A stretch of 37,048 bases of DNA from Sulfuricurvum sp. MLSB (GCF_000747095.1 NZ_JQGL01000116.1:1-37048), one strand, 5' to 3'. Positions 24,041 to 33,000 are shown, numbered from the stretch's first letter. Notes: generated from the sequence alone by a model not told the origin. Numbers and translations: made by a program.

Positions 24041-26266
24041 TTCCTGAATAACTGTGGAGCGCTTTGTATGTTCGAGACGTCGACATGCCGATTCGAAGGC
24101 TCCGCTTTCGCCGATCAGAATACAATGGCGTTTGGCACGGGTGAGGGCGGTATAAAGGAGTTTGGTGTTGAGCATGATATGATGCGAAAAACTCATGACG
24201 ATGACAACCCGCTCATATTCCATTCCCTGAACTTTATGAATGCTTAGTGCGTAGGAAAGGTTAAGCAGCTCTCCGATCCCCTCAAATTTATATTGGACGA
24301 TCAGCTCTTCGTTGGGATAGTAGACGTAGGCGAGTTCTTCTTCATCGTCGATGCGAAACACCAATCCGCACATGCCGTTGAATATCCGCCGTTCGCTTGG
24401 TTCGCTTCCTTCTTTAAACTCTTCGGGAGTATAGGAGAGGATATTTTCATTTTTGACATGGACGACTTTATCCATCAGCCGCAATTCGCCGCGACGGGTC
24501 GTAATCTTCTTTTTCGGATTGGGATTAAAATAGTCTTGAAGGACCGTATTGAGGTTATCGACTCCGAGCGTATTGGCCCGCATCGGAGAGAGGACTTGAA
24601 ATGCGCTGAGGTATTCGCGGATCTGTTTGGAATGGAGTTTTTCCCGCGATTCGCCGAGATGTTCCAGTGTTACTTCGGCAATTTTGGCAAGAATATTTTG
24701 GGCGTGCATCTGCACCGCTTCACTGAACGCATCGGCATTGAGGCTGTTTTTAAGGGCATGGCGGTTGGGAATGTCGATAGGGATGAAGGCAAAATCATCG
24801 TAGGGCTCTTTGTAGGAGGGGATGATACCGCGGCGGACGTCGTTGGCGATCAGCGCAATCGCCTGATCGTCGCGCTGGCGGTAAATCTGCGTCAGCATGA
24901 CGGTTGGAGCCAGATTCAGGGCAATTGCATCGCTGAGGGGATTGCCTGCTCCGATGGGGGGGAGCTGCGCGTCGTCGCCGACGATAATCACGGTCGCATC
25001 GGGATCGATTTTGGCCATAAGGCGCGCGAAAAGGGCCGAATTGATCATCGACGCTTCATCTATCAAAATTACTTGATAGGGCATGGTGTCGTGCGATTCA
25101 AACCGTACCAGCAGGCTTTGGATGGTCGAGCTTTGATAGCCGCTGCGTTCCCGTATCCGTTGGGATGCGATGCCGCTGAGGGCGCAGGTCATGATGAAAT
25201 TCGGGTCGTGGCGGGTAGCCAAAAGATCGAGCAATGCTTTGGCGGTCGTACTTTTTCCCGTCCCGGCATACCCCACAAGTAGTATCAGCCCCGCCCCGCC
25301 GTTGATCAGGCGAAGTGCTTCGTACTGCTGTTCTCCGAGGTTCAGTGTGTGTTCTTTTAAAAACGTCTCCAGAGTGTCGCAGAGCGGCGGATGGGAGATT
25401 TTGCCCCGTTTTTCAAACTGCTCCAGGAGAAATGTTTCGGCTTCGTAGATTCGGGTAGGGGAGAGTTTGCCGCTGCGCAGCCGGATAATGTTTCCCTCGC
25501 GGACCCGGTCTTCGAGCGCTTCGTTGTAGCGGTCGTGATCTCCGAGTTCGAGTAGCATATCGAGTTTGTCGTAGAGGGTATTGCGCTCGATGCAGCTGTT
25601 TCCTTCCTGCTCGCAGTGTTCGCCGAGAGTGTATTCCATGGCTGACTGGATGCGTCGGGGATCGTCAGGTATAATGCCCATATTCCGTGCGATTTCGTCG
25701 GCTTTTTTGAACCCGATGCCGTTGATGCGCATCAGTCCGTAGGGATTGGAGCGGATCGCTTCGATAGGGTCGCCGACATTTTTCATCGCTTCGGCGATAA
25801 GGCGCAGCAAAGAGGGGGTGACGCCGTAGGGGGCTAGATATTCCCCGAGCAGCCGCATCGAGCGAAACTGTTTCCATCCGGATGAGAGTTTGGCAAGCCG
25901 TTTGGCGCTCATCCCTTTGATCTCCATCAAACGCTGGCAGTCGTTGTCAAGGATATCGATCAGCCCCTCGGTACTGTAGCGCTCGATCAGTTCGGCGGTG
26001 AGTTTTTTTGTAAATCCCTTGACGACCCGGTTGAGAAAAAAGAAGAGTTCGTGCTGATTGACGAGGAGCGATTCGGCCTTGAAACTCCTTCCGTACTGGC
26101 GGTGTTCTTCCCAGTTTCCTTTGAGGGTGACGGCAGCCCCGACAAGGTGTGCGACGTCGCTCTCGTAATAGTGGGCGCTGATTTTTTCGCCGCTGCGGAG
26201 AAGAGCGATGAAAAAGCCGCCGTTTTCATAGATGATTTTGTCGATTTGGCCGATCAGGGTTTGCAT
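24026..26266 (-). CDS. RecD2-like superfamily 1B DNA helicase
   Basis: ATP-dependent 5'-3' DNA helicase of 746 residues, of the RecD2 type that acts without RecBC in DNA repair. The N-terminal part has an OB-like segment and helix-hairpin-helix repeats (LMEIKGMSAKRLAKL, LMRINGIGFKKADEIA). The motor has Walker A GYAGTGKS (332-339), Walker B VILIDEASM, VGDDAQLPPIG, an inserted SH3-like region, and the late motifs YALSIHKVQGMEYERVVIV and YTALTRAKRHCILIG. ATG 26266 has no ribosome-binding site, and a TACAAT box ends only 6 bases upstream. glyQ lies 75 bases upstream on the same strand. Confidence 0.9.
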   Translation of the reverse strand: MQTLIGQIDKIIYENGGFFIALLRSGEKISAHYYESDVAHLVGAAVTLKGNWEEHRQYGRSFKAESLLVNQHELFFFLNRVVKGFTKKLTAELIERYSTEGLIDILDNDCQRLMEIKGMSAKRLAKLSSGWKQFRSMRLLGEYLAPYGVTPSLLRLIAEAMKNVGDPIEAIRSNPYGLMRINGIGFKKADEIARNMGIIPDDPRRIQSAMEYTLGEHCEQEGNSCIERNTLYDKLDMLLELGDHDRYNEALEDRVREGNIIRLRSGKLSPTRIYEAETFLLEQFEKRGKISHPPLCDTLETFLKEHTLNLGEQQYEALRLINGGAGLILLVGYAGTGKSTTAKALLDLLATRHDPNFIMTCALSGIASQRIRERSGYQSSTIQSLLVRFESHDTMPYQVILIDEASMINSALFARLMAKIDPDATVIIVGDDAQLPPIGAGNPLSDAIALNLAPTVMLTQIYRQRDDQAIALIANDVRRGIIPSYKEPYDDFAFIPIDIPNRHALKNSLNADAFSEAVQMHAQNILAKIAEVTLEHLGESREKLHSKQIREYLSAFQVLSPMRANTLGVDNLNTVLQDYFNPNPKKKITTRRGELRLMDKVVHVKNENILSYTPEEFKEGSEPSERRIFNGMCGLVFRIDDEEELAYVYYPNEELIVQYKFEGIGELLNLSYALSIHKVQGMEYERVVIVMSFSHHIMLNTKLLYTALTRAKRHCILIGESGAFESACRRLEHTKRSTVIQELSKG

Positions 26267-26272
26267 GGGGCG

Positions 26273-26278
26273 ATTGTA
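26273..26278 (-). promoter_or_regulatory. Predicted -10 box that would give a leaderless RecD2 transcript
   Basis: TACAAT is followed by CGCCCC and then ATG. Transcription would start at or next to the start codon. Single-motif prediction. Confidence 0.35.
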
Positions 26279-26341
26279 GCGAAAATTCGGCAGTAGGGAG
26301 ATTTATCGGGCAATATGCGGGAGAAGCGGGGAAAATTCAGA

Positions 26342-27223
26342 TCAAGCCTTCACGCGCTTGACCCGTTCCTCTTCCTGCTCTTTGTACAGCTCCGCACACC
26401 CTTTGGCGAGTTCGCGGATTTTGAGGATGTAGTTGGCCCGTTCGGTGACCGAGATCGCTTTGCGTGCATCGAGGGTGTTGAAGGTGTGGGAGGCCATCAT
26501 GCACAGGTCGTACGCAGGGAGCGGGAGACCGGCTTCGAGGCACCGTTTGCACTCGGCCGCTTTGGCTTCAAATTCGGCAAAAAGCATCGCGGTGTCGGCG
26601 ATTTCGAAGTTGTATTTGCTAAACTCGATCTCCCCTTCTTTGTGGATATCGCGGTAGAGGGTTTTGCCGTATTTGTTTTCGCTCCAGACGATATCGAATA
26701 CCGTATCAACGCCTTGGAGGTACATGGCCAGCCGCTCGGTTCCGTAGGTGATCTCGACGGCGACGGGATCGCAGGTGACCCCTCCGACTTGCTGGAAGTA
26801 GGTGAACTGCGTCACTTCCATCCCGTTAAGCCATACTTCCCAACCCAGACCCCAGGCACCGAGGGTCGGAGACTCCCAGTTGTCCTCGACGAAACGGATG
26901 TCGTGATCGGCAAGGTTGAGTCCCAGGTATTCGAGACTTTTGAGGTAAAGCTCCTGAATGTTTTCGGGACTCGGTTTGATCAATACCTGAAACTGGTAGT
27001 AGCTTCCCAGACGGTTCGGGTTTTCGCCGTAGCGCCCGTCCGTAGGGCGACGGCTTGGGGCGACGTAGGCTACCGACCAGGGCTGAGAATCCAACGAACG
27101 CAAAAAAGTAGCCGGATGGAACGTCCCCGCACCGGCCGCGACATCGTAAGGTTGTACGATGGCGCACCCTTGTTCATTCCAAAATTGTTGCAGTTTCAAT
27201 AGCAAATCACCAAACGTTATCAT
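26342..27223 (-). CDS. glyQ: Glycine-tRNA ligase alpha subunit
   Basis: Catalytic subunit of the bacterial alpha2beta2 glycyl-tRNA synthetase. The 293-residue product is nearly invariant in key regions: [78 protein letters not shown] and [14 protein letters not shown]. The beta subunit gene glyS is not in the window, as expected in this phylum where the two are often separate. An extended -10 lies upstream. In C. jejuni, as recalled, glyQ follows the DUF3972 gene directly; here two other genes separate them. Confidence 0.98.
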   Translation of the reverse strand: MITFGDLLLKLQQFWNEQGCAIVQPYDVAAGAGTFHPATFLRSLDSQPWSVAYVAPSRRPTDGRYGENPNRLGSYYQFQVLIKPSPENIQELYLKSLEYLGLNLADHDIRFVEDNWESPTLGAWGLGWEVWLNGMEVTQFTYFQQVGGVTCDPVAVEITYGTERLAMYLQGVDTVFDIVWSENKYGKTLYRDIHKEGEIEFSKYNFEIADTAMLFAEFEAKAAECKRCLEAGLPLPAYDLCMMASHTFNTLDARKAISVTERANYILKIRELAKGCAELYKEQEEERVKRVKA

Positions 27224-27250
27224 AAATCATCCCGCGAAAAAATTTACGCC

Positions 27251-27256
27251 ATTATA
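27251..27256 (-). promoter_or_regulatory. Predicted extended -10 box of glyQ
   Basis: TGGTATAAT on the minus strand, 28 bases before the ATG: a perfect -10 with TG extension. Confidence 0.6.
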
Positions 27257-27353
27257 CCAAAACCGCACGCCATAACTTGTTTGCGCCGCAAAGCGGTTCT
27301 TAATACAATAACATCTATCATAAAGCCACTAAAATCATTAAAAGCAGGCACTT

Positions 27354-29618
27354 ATGGTCCGTTTCTGGATACTTTTCATTGCCGGCATGGCTCTTTTGTA
27401 CGCCCAAAAGCCCCTTGAAAAAGTTTCATTGCAGCTTCAGTGGGCCGATCAATTTCAATTTGCGGGATATTATGTCGCCAAAGAAAAAGGCTTTTATCGA
27501 GATGCCGGGCTTGATGTAGAGATTGTCAAATTCGATCCGAAAAGACTGGTCGTCGATGAAGTAACGGAAGGCCGTTCCGAATACGGAATCGGACGATCTT
27601 CTCTTTTGGTCGATCGGATGAGCGGCAAACCGGTCGTTGCCCTTGCCGCTATTTTTCAAAGTTCCCCGTTTGTCCTTCTCTCAAAAAAATCGGCCAATAT
27701 CCGTACCCCGCGTGATTTGATCGGTAAACGCATCATGATGACCCAGGATTTTCAGGATACTATCGCAATTCGCGCAATGATCAATTCGCAGGGGATGCGG
27801 ATGGAGGAGTTGAAATTCATCGAGCACAGCTATAATCCGCTTGATATCGCCAACGGCAAAACCGATGTCATGGCGTGTTACGTTTCCAATGAACCGTTTG
27901 TGCTTAAAGAAAAAGGGATTGAGACGAATATGATCAATCCCGAACAGTATGGATTCGATTTTTACAGCGATATCCTGTTTACGACGGAGCAAGAGATCCG
28001 AGCTCATCCTGACCGTGTCCGTGCATTTGTGACCGCAACTCTCAAAGGGTGGCGGTATGCGTTTGCCCATATCGACGAGACGGCACGGCTGATCGAAAAG
28101 CATTACAACACTCAGCGTAAATCACACGAAAGTCTGGTGTATGAAGGTCAAATCCTCAAAAGCCTTGCTTATCACGAAAATAAGCCGCTCGGAGCTATGG
28201 ATCTGGATAAATTCCGGCGGATTTCAGACATTTACAAGGTGATGGGGATTCCTCAGGATGAGGAGCGGTTACAAAGCTTTGTATACGAGGATAATTCCCG
28301 AGTCACGATCCCTTTAAGCATAGAAGAGCGTGCTTTTTTGCAGATAAAAAACATACGTTATGTATCGACGTTGAGCTGGCCTCCGTTTAATTTCCGTTCG
28401 GAAACACAGCCGGAGGTCTTAACGGGAATAGCGAACGATTTTTGGTCTTTGATCGTTCAGCGCAGCGGTATGGAAGCCACTTTTGTCCCTGCTCCTACAT
28501 GGAACTGGGTATTGGATGCGATTAAAACCAAAACGGCTGATGTGACACTCGGAACGTCGATTTCTTCGGACAAAGAGCCTTATGCTCTTTTTTCCAAGCC
28601 CTACGCCTCGTTTCCGAATGTCATCGTGACCAATAAAAAGATCGATTTCTTACCGGGGCTTTCGGCTCTGGAAGGGAAAAAGGTAGCTATCGGAAATAGC
28701 TACAGCGTTGCGGATTCGGTGGCAAAACAGTATCCCAAGATTCATATCGTCGGAGTGGACGATACCCGTGAAGGGTTGAAGATGCTCAGCTCCGAAAGAG
28801 TGGATGCGGTGATCGATATCCTGCCCGTAGTGGCGTATCTCATGAATGAATATCATTATGTGGATTTGAAAATATCAGGAACGACAGAGTTTATGTTTGA
28901 TGTTCGGATGATGATTCGAAACGATTATCCCGAGCTGAAATCGATAATTGACAAAGGGATCGATTCGATCACGCCCTCAGAACGACAGAAAATTTTTAAT
29001 CGCTACATTGCCGTGACCTATGAAGATCGTATTGACTATCGTTGGGCTTACGGAATCGGTTTCGGTGCGGTTTTGATTATCGCCATTTTTATGTACCGTC
29101 AATTCGAGTTGGGGAAATATAACCTCAAATTGCTTCAGATGGCATCTACGGATCCGTTGACCAAGCTTCCCAATCGGATCAAGACGGATGAAAAACTGGC
29201 AGAATGCCACGCCTATTATCAGAGAAACCGCAGGCCTTACGCGGTTATTGTTGTCGATATCGACTGGTTTAAGCGGGTGAATGATACCTATGGCCATCTG
29301 GTGGGTGACAAGACGCTTGTCAGTATTGCGCAGATTCTGCGCGGTCATATCCGGGAGACCGACACCGTCGGACGATGGGGAGGAGAAGAATTTATCATTA
29401 TCTGTCCCGAAACCGACGCTGAGGGTGCGCATCAGGTGGCATTGAAAATCCAGTCCATCATCAATACGTTTGACTTTGAGGCAATTCACACGTTGACGTG
29501 CAGTTTCGGCATCAGCGAGTGCCGAGGCGACGATCGGATCGAGAGTGTTGTGGGACGGGCAGATAAGGCATTGTATCAGGCCAAGGAAGAAGGACGTAAC
29601 CGGATCTGCGTTCTTTAG
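27354..29618 (+). CDS. Diguanylate cyclase with two periplasmic substrate-binding domains
   Basis: Inner-membrane sensor of 754 residues predicted to make c-di-GMP. A signal segment (about 1-17) is followed by an NMT1/SsuA-like domain (KVSLQLQWADQFQFAGYYVA to about 250) and a second SBP_bac_3-like domain (about 320-555, IRYVSTLSWPPFNF). Then come one membrane helix (about 565-582) and a GGDEF domain. The active site is Gly676-Gly-Glu-Glu-Phe680, with an inhibitory I-site RETD at 667-670, so it should be active and product-inhibited. DPLTKLPNR and DIDWFKRVNDTYGH are also present. Ligands are unknown; NMT1 domains bind thiamine-precursor or sulfonate-like compounds. Its stop shares bases with the convergent DUF89 gene. 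Confidence 0.94.
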   Translation: MVRFWILFIAGMALLYAQKPLEKVSLQLQWADQFQFAGYYVAKEKGFYRDAGLDVEIVKFDPKRLVVDEVTEGRSEYGIGRSSLLVDRMSGKPVVALAAIFQSSPFVLLSKKSANIRTPRDLIGKRIMMTQDFQDTIAIRAMINSQGMRMEELKFIEHSYNPLDIANGKTDVMACYVSNEPFVLKEKGIETNMINPEQYGFDFYSDILFTTEQEIRAHPDRVRAFVTATLKGWRYAFAHIDETARLIEKHYNTQRKSHESLVYEGQILKSLAYHENKPLGAMDLDKFRRISDIYKVMGIPQDEERLQSFVYEDNSRVTIPLSIEERAFLQIKNIRYVSTLSWPPFNFRSETQPEVLTGIANDFWSLIVQRSGMEATFVPAPTWNWVLDAIKTKTADVTLGTSISSDKEPYALFSKPYASFPNVIVTNKKIDFLPGLSALEGKKVAIGNSYSVADSVAKQYPKIHIVGVDDTREGLKMLSSERVDAVIDILPVVAYLMNEYHYVDLKISGTTEFMFDVRMMIRNDYPELKSIIDKGIDSITPSERQKIFNRYIAVTYEDRIDYRWAYGIGFGAVLIIAIFMYRQFELGKYNLKLLQMASTDPLTKLPNRIKTDEKLAECHAYYQRNRRPYAVIVVDIDWFKRVNDTYGHLVGDKTLVSIAQILRGHIRETDTVGRWGGEEFIIICPETDAEGAHQVALKIQSIINTFDFEAIHTLTCSFGISECRGDDRIESVVGRADKALYQAKEEGRNRICVL

Positions 29619-30472
29619 TCGAAACGGCAGACGATATCGCCGATTGCTCTTCCAAGCGAAGCGGCAACGACGCTGCATTTGACCTTAAGAAGAAAGCATA
29701 TTCCGTTGCGGCGAAGCGGAGTCATACATTCGTAGTTTCCCATACCTTTGGCGATAATCACATCGGCGGTATCGAACAAATGCCGTGCCTCGGACGTTGC
29801 AAGTTCATAGACAAATCCCGGAGTCGGAACACCGCTGTCGCACAGCGTACAGATAGCGTTCATATCGGCTTCAAGCGCTTCTTTCATTGTCACGTCGTTG
29901 ATAATCGGATTGCCTCGAACCGCATAGGTGATCTCTAGGCGGGGATAGAGCTTTTTGAGGGTTTCGATGGCGAGCGCGTCAAAAATGTGTTCCCCCGCAT
30001 TATCCCCGATATAGAGCAGTGTTTTTGCCTTTTCCAATGCCTTTCGCAAAGGTTCTGAATCGTCCGAGGCAAACGGCGTATCAAAGACCGATGCGATAGC
30101 ATCGTGCAGATCGAAACTCACTTCTGCGGCCAGATCGATGACATTGCCGACAACCGCCGTTTTGAGCGTTGCGATCAACGGATCGTTGCTGCGTTCGATC
30201 ATTTCCCGTAAATAGGGGAGGTATTCGCGTGCCTGTTCGGTAGCATGGTTTTTTTGTTCGTCGTAGAGATCGGCTTTTCCCGCTATCTGCGCCATTGCTT
30301 CGTACAGCGGTGCGGCCAGCACAGGCGGCGACAACGTAAAATCGGCGTGTTCAAGCTTGGTGTCGACATAGCCGGTAATCTTGGCATGCAGCGTTTCGTC
30401 TGCCCGGATTGCATCGCATACCCTACGGCTCTGGGCGGCAATGCACCCTATACATTCGGGTTGAATGGTCAC
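29615..30472 (-). CDS. DUF89/ARMT1-like metal-dependent phosphatase, GTG start
   Basis: Members of this family are damage-control phosphatases acting on phospho-metabolites. The 285-residue product has the family's N-terminal CIGC segment (ECIGCIAAQSRR), GNVIDLAAEV, the metal-site YIGDNAGEHIFDALAIE, AVRGNPIINDVT, IIAKGMGNYE and the C-terminal FLLKVKCSVVA. The substrate here is unknown. The GTG start overlaps the DUF3972 stop (GTGA), so the two are coupled. Its TAA overlaps the TAG of the convergent cyclase gene, leaving no space for a terminator. Confidence 0.88.
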   Translation of the reverse strand: MTIQPECIGCIAAQSRRVCDAIRADETLHAKITGYVDTKLEHADFTLSPPVLAAPLYEAMAQIAGKADLYDEQKNHATEQAREYLPYLREMIERSNDPLIATLKTAVVGNVIDLAAEVSFDLHDAIASVFDTPFASDDSEPLRKALEKAKTLLYIGDNAGEHIFDALAIETLKKLYPRLEITYAVRGNPIINDVTMKEALEADMNAICTLCDSGVPTPGFVYELATSEARHLFDTADVIIAKGMGNYECMTPLRRNGICFLLKVKCSVVAASLGRAIGDIVCRFD

Positions 30473-30951
30473 GCTTTTTCCGCACCGTATTCGTCGATGA
30501 CTTTACCCCACATCAGCTTGTACTTGCGGCGCATGAACTCCACTTCTTCCTGAGAAAGGCGAAGCTGCTCGGTGAGGGTGGCGATGGTTTTGCGGTCTTC
30601 TTCATACAGTTCCTGCAAGGATGCCAGTGCTTCCTTGAGAAAGTCATTTTCATTTTTGATCGATTCGATCGTCTCTTCTTTGGCGATAAGCACTTTTTCG
30701 TGGAGGTTGATAATCGTTCCGATTGTTTTTTCGACGAAATTGGCGCCCATCGTCACGTCGGCCTCGGATGCGCTGAGCTCATGCAGCGTGGAGGGGACGA
30801 TACCGGCCATCCCCTGACCCGGATCGATGAAAACTGTTCCGTCTTCGACAACGGTGGTGAGCTTGCCCCGGACGATCAGCGTTTCGACTTCGCTTCGATC
30901 CATTTGTGCCAACCGTGCGTATTCGTCGATACTTATCCAATGCCCCTGCAT
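30469..30951 (-). CDS. DUF3972-type protein (Campylobacterota), HTH plus coiled coil
   Basis: The 160-residue protein starts with a helix-turn-helix-like segment (WISIDEYARLAQMDRSEVET, then LIVRGKLTTVVEDG) resembling excisionase/MerR-type modules. A long coiled coil follows (about 75-145, with KNENDFLKEALASLQELYEED and LTEQLRLSQEEVEFMRRK). I recall this as the DUF3972 family, restricted to Campylobacterota and placed between purE and glyQ in C. jejuni. Function unknown; the layout suggests a DNA- or protein-binding structural role. It overlaps the DUF89 gene by 4 bases, and a structured 211-base gap separates it from purE. Confidence 0.8.
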   Translation of the reverse strand: MQGHWISIDEYARLAQMDRSEVETLIVRGKLTTVVEDGTVFIDPGQGMAGIVPSTLHELSASEADVTMGANFVEKTIGTIINLHEKVLIAKEETIESIKNENDFLKEALASLQELYEEDRKTIATLTEQLRLSQEEVEFMRRKYKLMWGKVIDEYGAEKA

Positions 30952-31162
30952 GCTTAACCGCCTGTTTGTATGTTGTTACGGAAGTTTAGCAAAAAGTGTA
31001 CCGAAAAGCTGATGCGGTTAGCAGAAGGGGAAAAACATAGCGTTAGCGTAGATTTCAAGGACAGTTTTTCTCCCGTATCCGAAAGATATGGGACGTTTCA
31101 GGGGGTTGTAGGGACATTTGCCCCTGCCACTTTCCGGGCTTTGCCCGGAAAGTGCATGACAC
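30952..31162. other. Structured 211-base intergenic region between purE and the DUF3972 gene
   Basis: This is the longest gene-free stretch in the window. It holds the 12-base-stem hairpin at 31128-31154 and a second hairpin at 31072-31092 (CCCGTATC / GATATGGG, loop CGAAA, one G-U pair). A possible pairing of GGGG and CCC lies around 31111-31124. No convincing open frame, ribosome-binding site or clear promoter was found. It could be a 5' leader of the DUF3972 gene, a small RNA, or simply a terminator plus spacer. Confidence 0.45.
31128..31154 (-). terminator. Strong hairpin downstream of purE
   Basis: A perfect 12-base stem (CACTTTCCGGGC / GCCCGGAAAGTG) with a 3-base loop begins 9 bases after the purE stop. 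No T-run follows on the minus strand, so it may protect the RNA 3' end or pause polymerase rather than terminate alone. Confidence 0.6.
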
Positions 31163-31657
31163 TTATAGTATGGTCTCGATTTCGAGAGAATCCATTTCGA
31201 CTTTTTTTGCTTTGGAGATACGGTCTTCCTGAAGCTTCATACGGAGTTCTTCGTTCTCGAGCGCCATGATCTGCATCGCAAGGTACGCTGAATTGATGGC
31301 TCCGGCCTTCCCGATGGCGACGGTTGCAACTGGCATCCCCGCAGGCATCTGTACGGTTGAGAGAAGAGCGTCGATACCGCTCAGCGCCGATGCGCTCATC
31401 GGAACGCCGATAACCGGTTTAATCGTTTTGGACGCAAGCACACCGGCCAAATGGGCTGCCATGCCGGCGGCTGCGATAAAGACCTGTGCCCCTTTGGCTT
31501 CGGCTTTGGCAATGTAATCCTTGGTACGCTCAGGGCTGCGGTGGGCCGATGAGATGATCAGTTCATACTGAACGCCGAACGCTTCAAGCGTCTCCGAACA
31601 CGATTTCATAACGTCGAAATCGCTTTTGCTTCCCATAATGATCGATACAAATTTCAA
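31163..31657 (-). CDS. purE: N5-carboxyaminoimidazole ribonucleotide mutase, TTG start
   Basis: Class I PurE of de novo purine synthesis, converting N5-CAIR to CAIR. The 164-residue product matches the family length, with FVSIIMGSKSDFDVM, SAHRSPERT (active-site His-Arg), IAAAGMAAHLAGVLA and PVIGVPMSASALSGIDAL. A longer frame is open upstream, but TTG 31657 is preferred: AGGAG lies 6 bases upstream and homology begins there. It starts 20 bases after the U32 peptidase stop, so the two are probably co-transcribed. A strong hairpin follows. purK is not in the window. Confidence 0.95.
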   Translation of the reverse strand: MKFVSIIMGSKSDFDVMKSCSETLEAFGVQYELIISSAHRSPERTKDYIAKAEAKGAQVFIAAAGMAAHLAGVLASKTIKPVIGVPMSASALSGIDALLSTVQMPAGMPVATVAIGKAGAINSAYLAMQIMALENEELRMKLQEDRISKAKKVEMDSLEIETIL

Positions 31658-31677
31658 GTAATGCTCCTGTGTTGGTT

Positions 31678-32970
31678 TTAATGTTTTGTAACGGTGCCCA
31701 TATCCTCGGTAGCGGGGATACGGAAAAAGGTAAACGGCGGCAGTTTGGAAGGGAGGGTAAAACGGTTGAGATTGCCGCTGTGAACCTGATCCCACACCTT
31801 ACCGCTTTCAGCCAGGAGCTGTTTGAACGTAATGTTCCATTGGCCGTTTTCTTCCCAAATGGTACCGATTTCGTTGTCGACGGCTTCTATCGCCGAGCCT
31901 TCGGGGAACACTAATTCCATCGAATCACCGGGAAACGTTTTATATTTGCATTCGAAATATTTTCCGGTGTCATCGACAAGCCCGCTCACCTGATGGGAAC
32001 CCATCATCATCGACCAATCAAGATTTTGGGTGTCGTGTTTTTCAAACGGGCGGTTGATCAGATACGCGTCGGTAAAGCCGCGGTTTTGCATGGTGTTCAG
32101 TTCGCGCTGATAGGCATCGCCGTCGAATTGTCCTGCGTAATAATCATCGATTGCCCGGCGATATACTTTTGCGGTAATGGCGGCATAATACGGGGCTTTG
32201 GTCCGCCCTTCGATTTTGAGCGAATCGATGCATCCCGCGTCGAGGATCTCTTTGATGTGCGAAGCGAGATTAAGATCTTTGGAATTCATAATGTAAGTGC
32301 CGATTCCCTCGTCTTCGACGAGTTTGAACAGGGTCCCCGTTTCGGGATTGGCGGCATACATCTCATACGGAAATCGGCAGTCGTTGGCACAGCTTCCGCG
32401 GTTGGGAACCCGCCCGCTTTGCAAGGTCGAGATCAGACACCGTCCGCTGTAGGCAAAACACATTGACCCATGGACAAAAACTTCGATTTCGAGGTCGGGG
32501 AGTTCGGCTTTGATCTGCACCAGGTCTTTGAGCGAAATTTCCCGTGCGGCTATGATTCGGCGTGCTCCCATATCGTAATAGACTTGTGCGTCGAGAACGT
32601 TCATGACGTTGGCCTGAGTCGAGAGATGCAGCGGAATATGGGGCGCGATCTGATGGGCAAGTTTGAGTACCCCCGGCGTTGCAACGATGAATGCATCGGG
32701 CTCGAGCGAAGCCATCTGGGCAATGTGCTCTTTGAGAAGCTTCAACTGCGAATTAAACGGGAATCCGTTGATAGTGACGTAGACTTTTTTTCCGCGCGAA
32801 TGGGCGTAGTCGATCCCCTCTTTGAAACTCTCCATATCGAACTCTTTGCCCGAGCGGATACGGAGCGAAAAATGGCTGACGCCGCCGTATACGGCATCCG
32901 CGCCGTAATCGATCGCGATTTTGAGCTTTTCAAGATTTCCCGCAGGGGAGAGGAGTTCGACTTTTTTCAA
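31678..32970 (-). CDS. U32-family peptidase-like protein (TrhP/YegQ type), TTG start
   Basis: The 430-residue product has the U32 signature region around 160-205 (EVFVHGSMCFAYSGRCL, then SGRVPNRGSCANDCRFPYEM), including the cysteines that could ligate an Fe-S cluster. The N-terminus is typical: VELLSPAGNLEKLKIAIDYG. E. coli U32 members TrhP (YegQ) and RlhA work in tRNA or rRNA hydroxylation rather than proteolysis; by length and full domain this one looks closer to TrhP. That functional transfer is inference. The start is TTG 32970 with GGGA 6 bases upstream; no ATG is available. It precedes purE by 20 bases. Confidence 0.9.
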   Translation of the reverse strand: MKKVELLSPAGNLEKLKIAIDYGADAVYGGVSHFSLRIRSGKEFDMESFKEGIDYAHSRGKKVYVTINGFPFNSQLKLLKEHIAQMASLEPDAFIVATPGVLKLAHQIAPHIPLHLSTQANVMNVLDAQVYYDMGARRIIAAREISLKDLVQIKAELPDLEIEVFVHGSMCFAYSGRCLISTLQSGRVPNRGSCANDCRFPYEMYAANPETGTLFKLVEDEGIGTYIMNSKDLNLASHIKEILDAGCIDSLKIEGRTKAPYYAAITAKVYRRAIDDYYAGQFDGDAYQRELNTMQNRGFTDAYLINRPFEKHDTQNLDWSMMMGSHQVSGLVDDTGKYFECKYKTFPGDSMELVFPEGSAIEAVDNEIGTIWEENGQWNITFKQLLAESGKVWDQVHSGNLNRFTLPSKLPPFTFFRIPATEDMGTVTKH

Positions 32971-33000
32971 TGATTTTCCCGTCTGTAAAATAGTGGGGGA

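Noticed and set aside
24293-25282. 329-codon plus-strand frame inside the RecD2 gene
   Set aside because: Antisense shadow of a conserved helicase; no ribosome-binding site or motif.
26315-27202. 295-codon plus-strand frame opposite glyQ
   Set aside because: Antisense to a near-invariant gene; translation matches nothing.
30970-31269. 99-codon plus-strand frame between DUF3972 and purE
   Set aside because: Runs into purE antisense, crosses the strong hairpin and has no ribosome-binding site.
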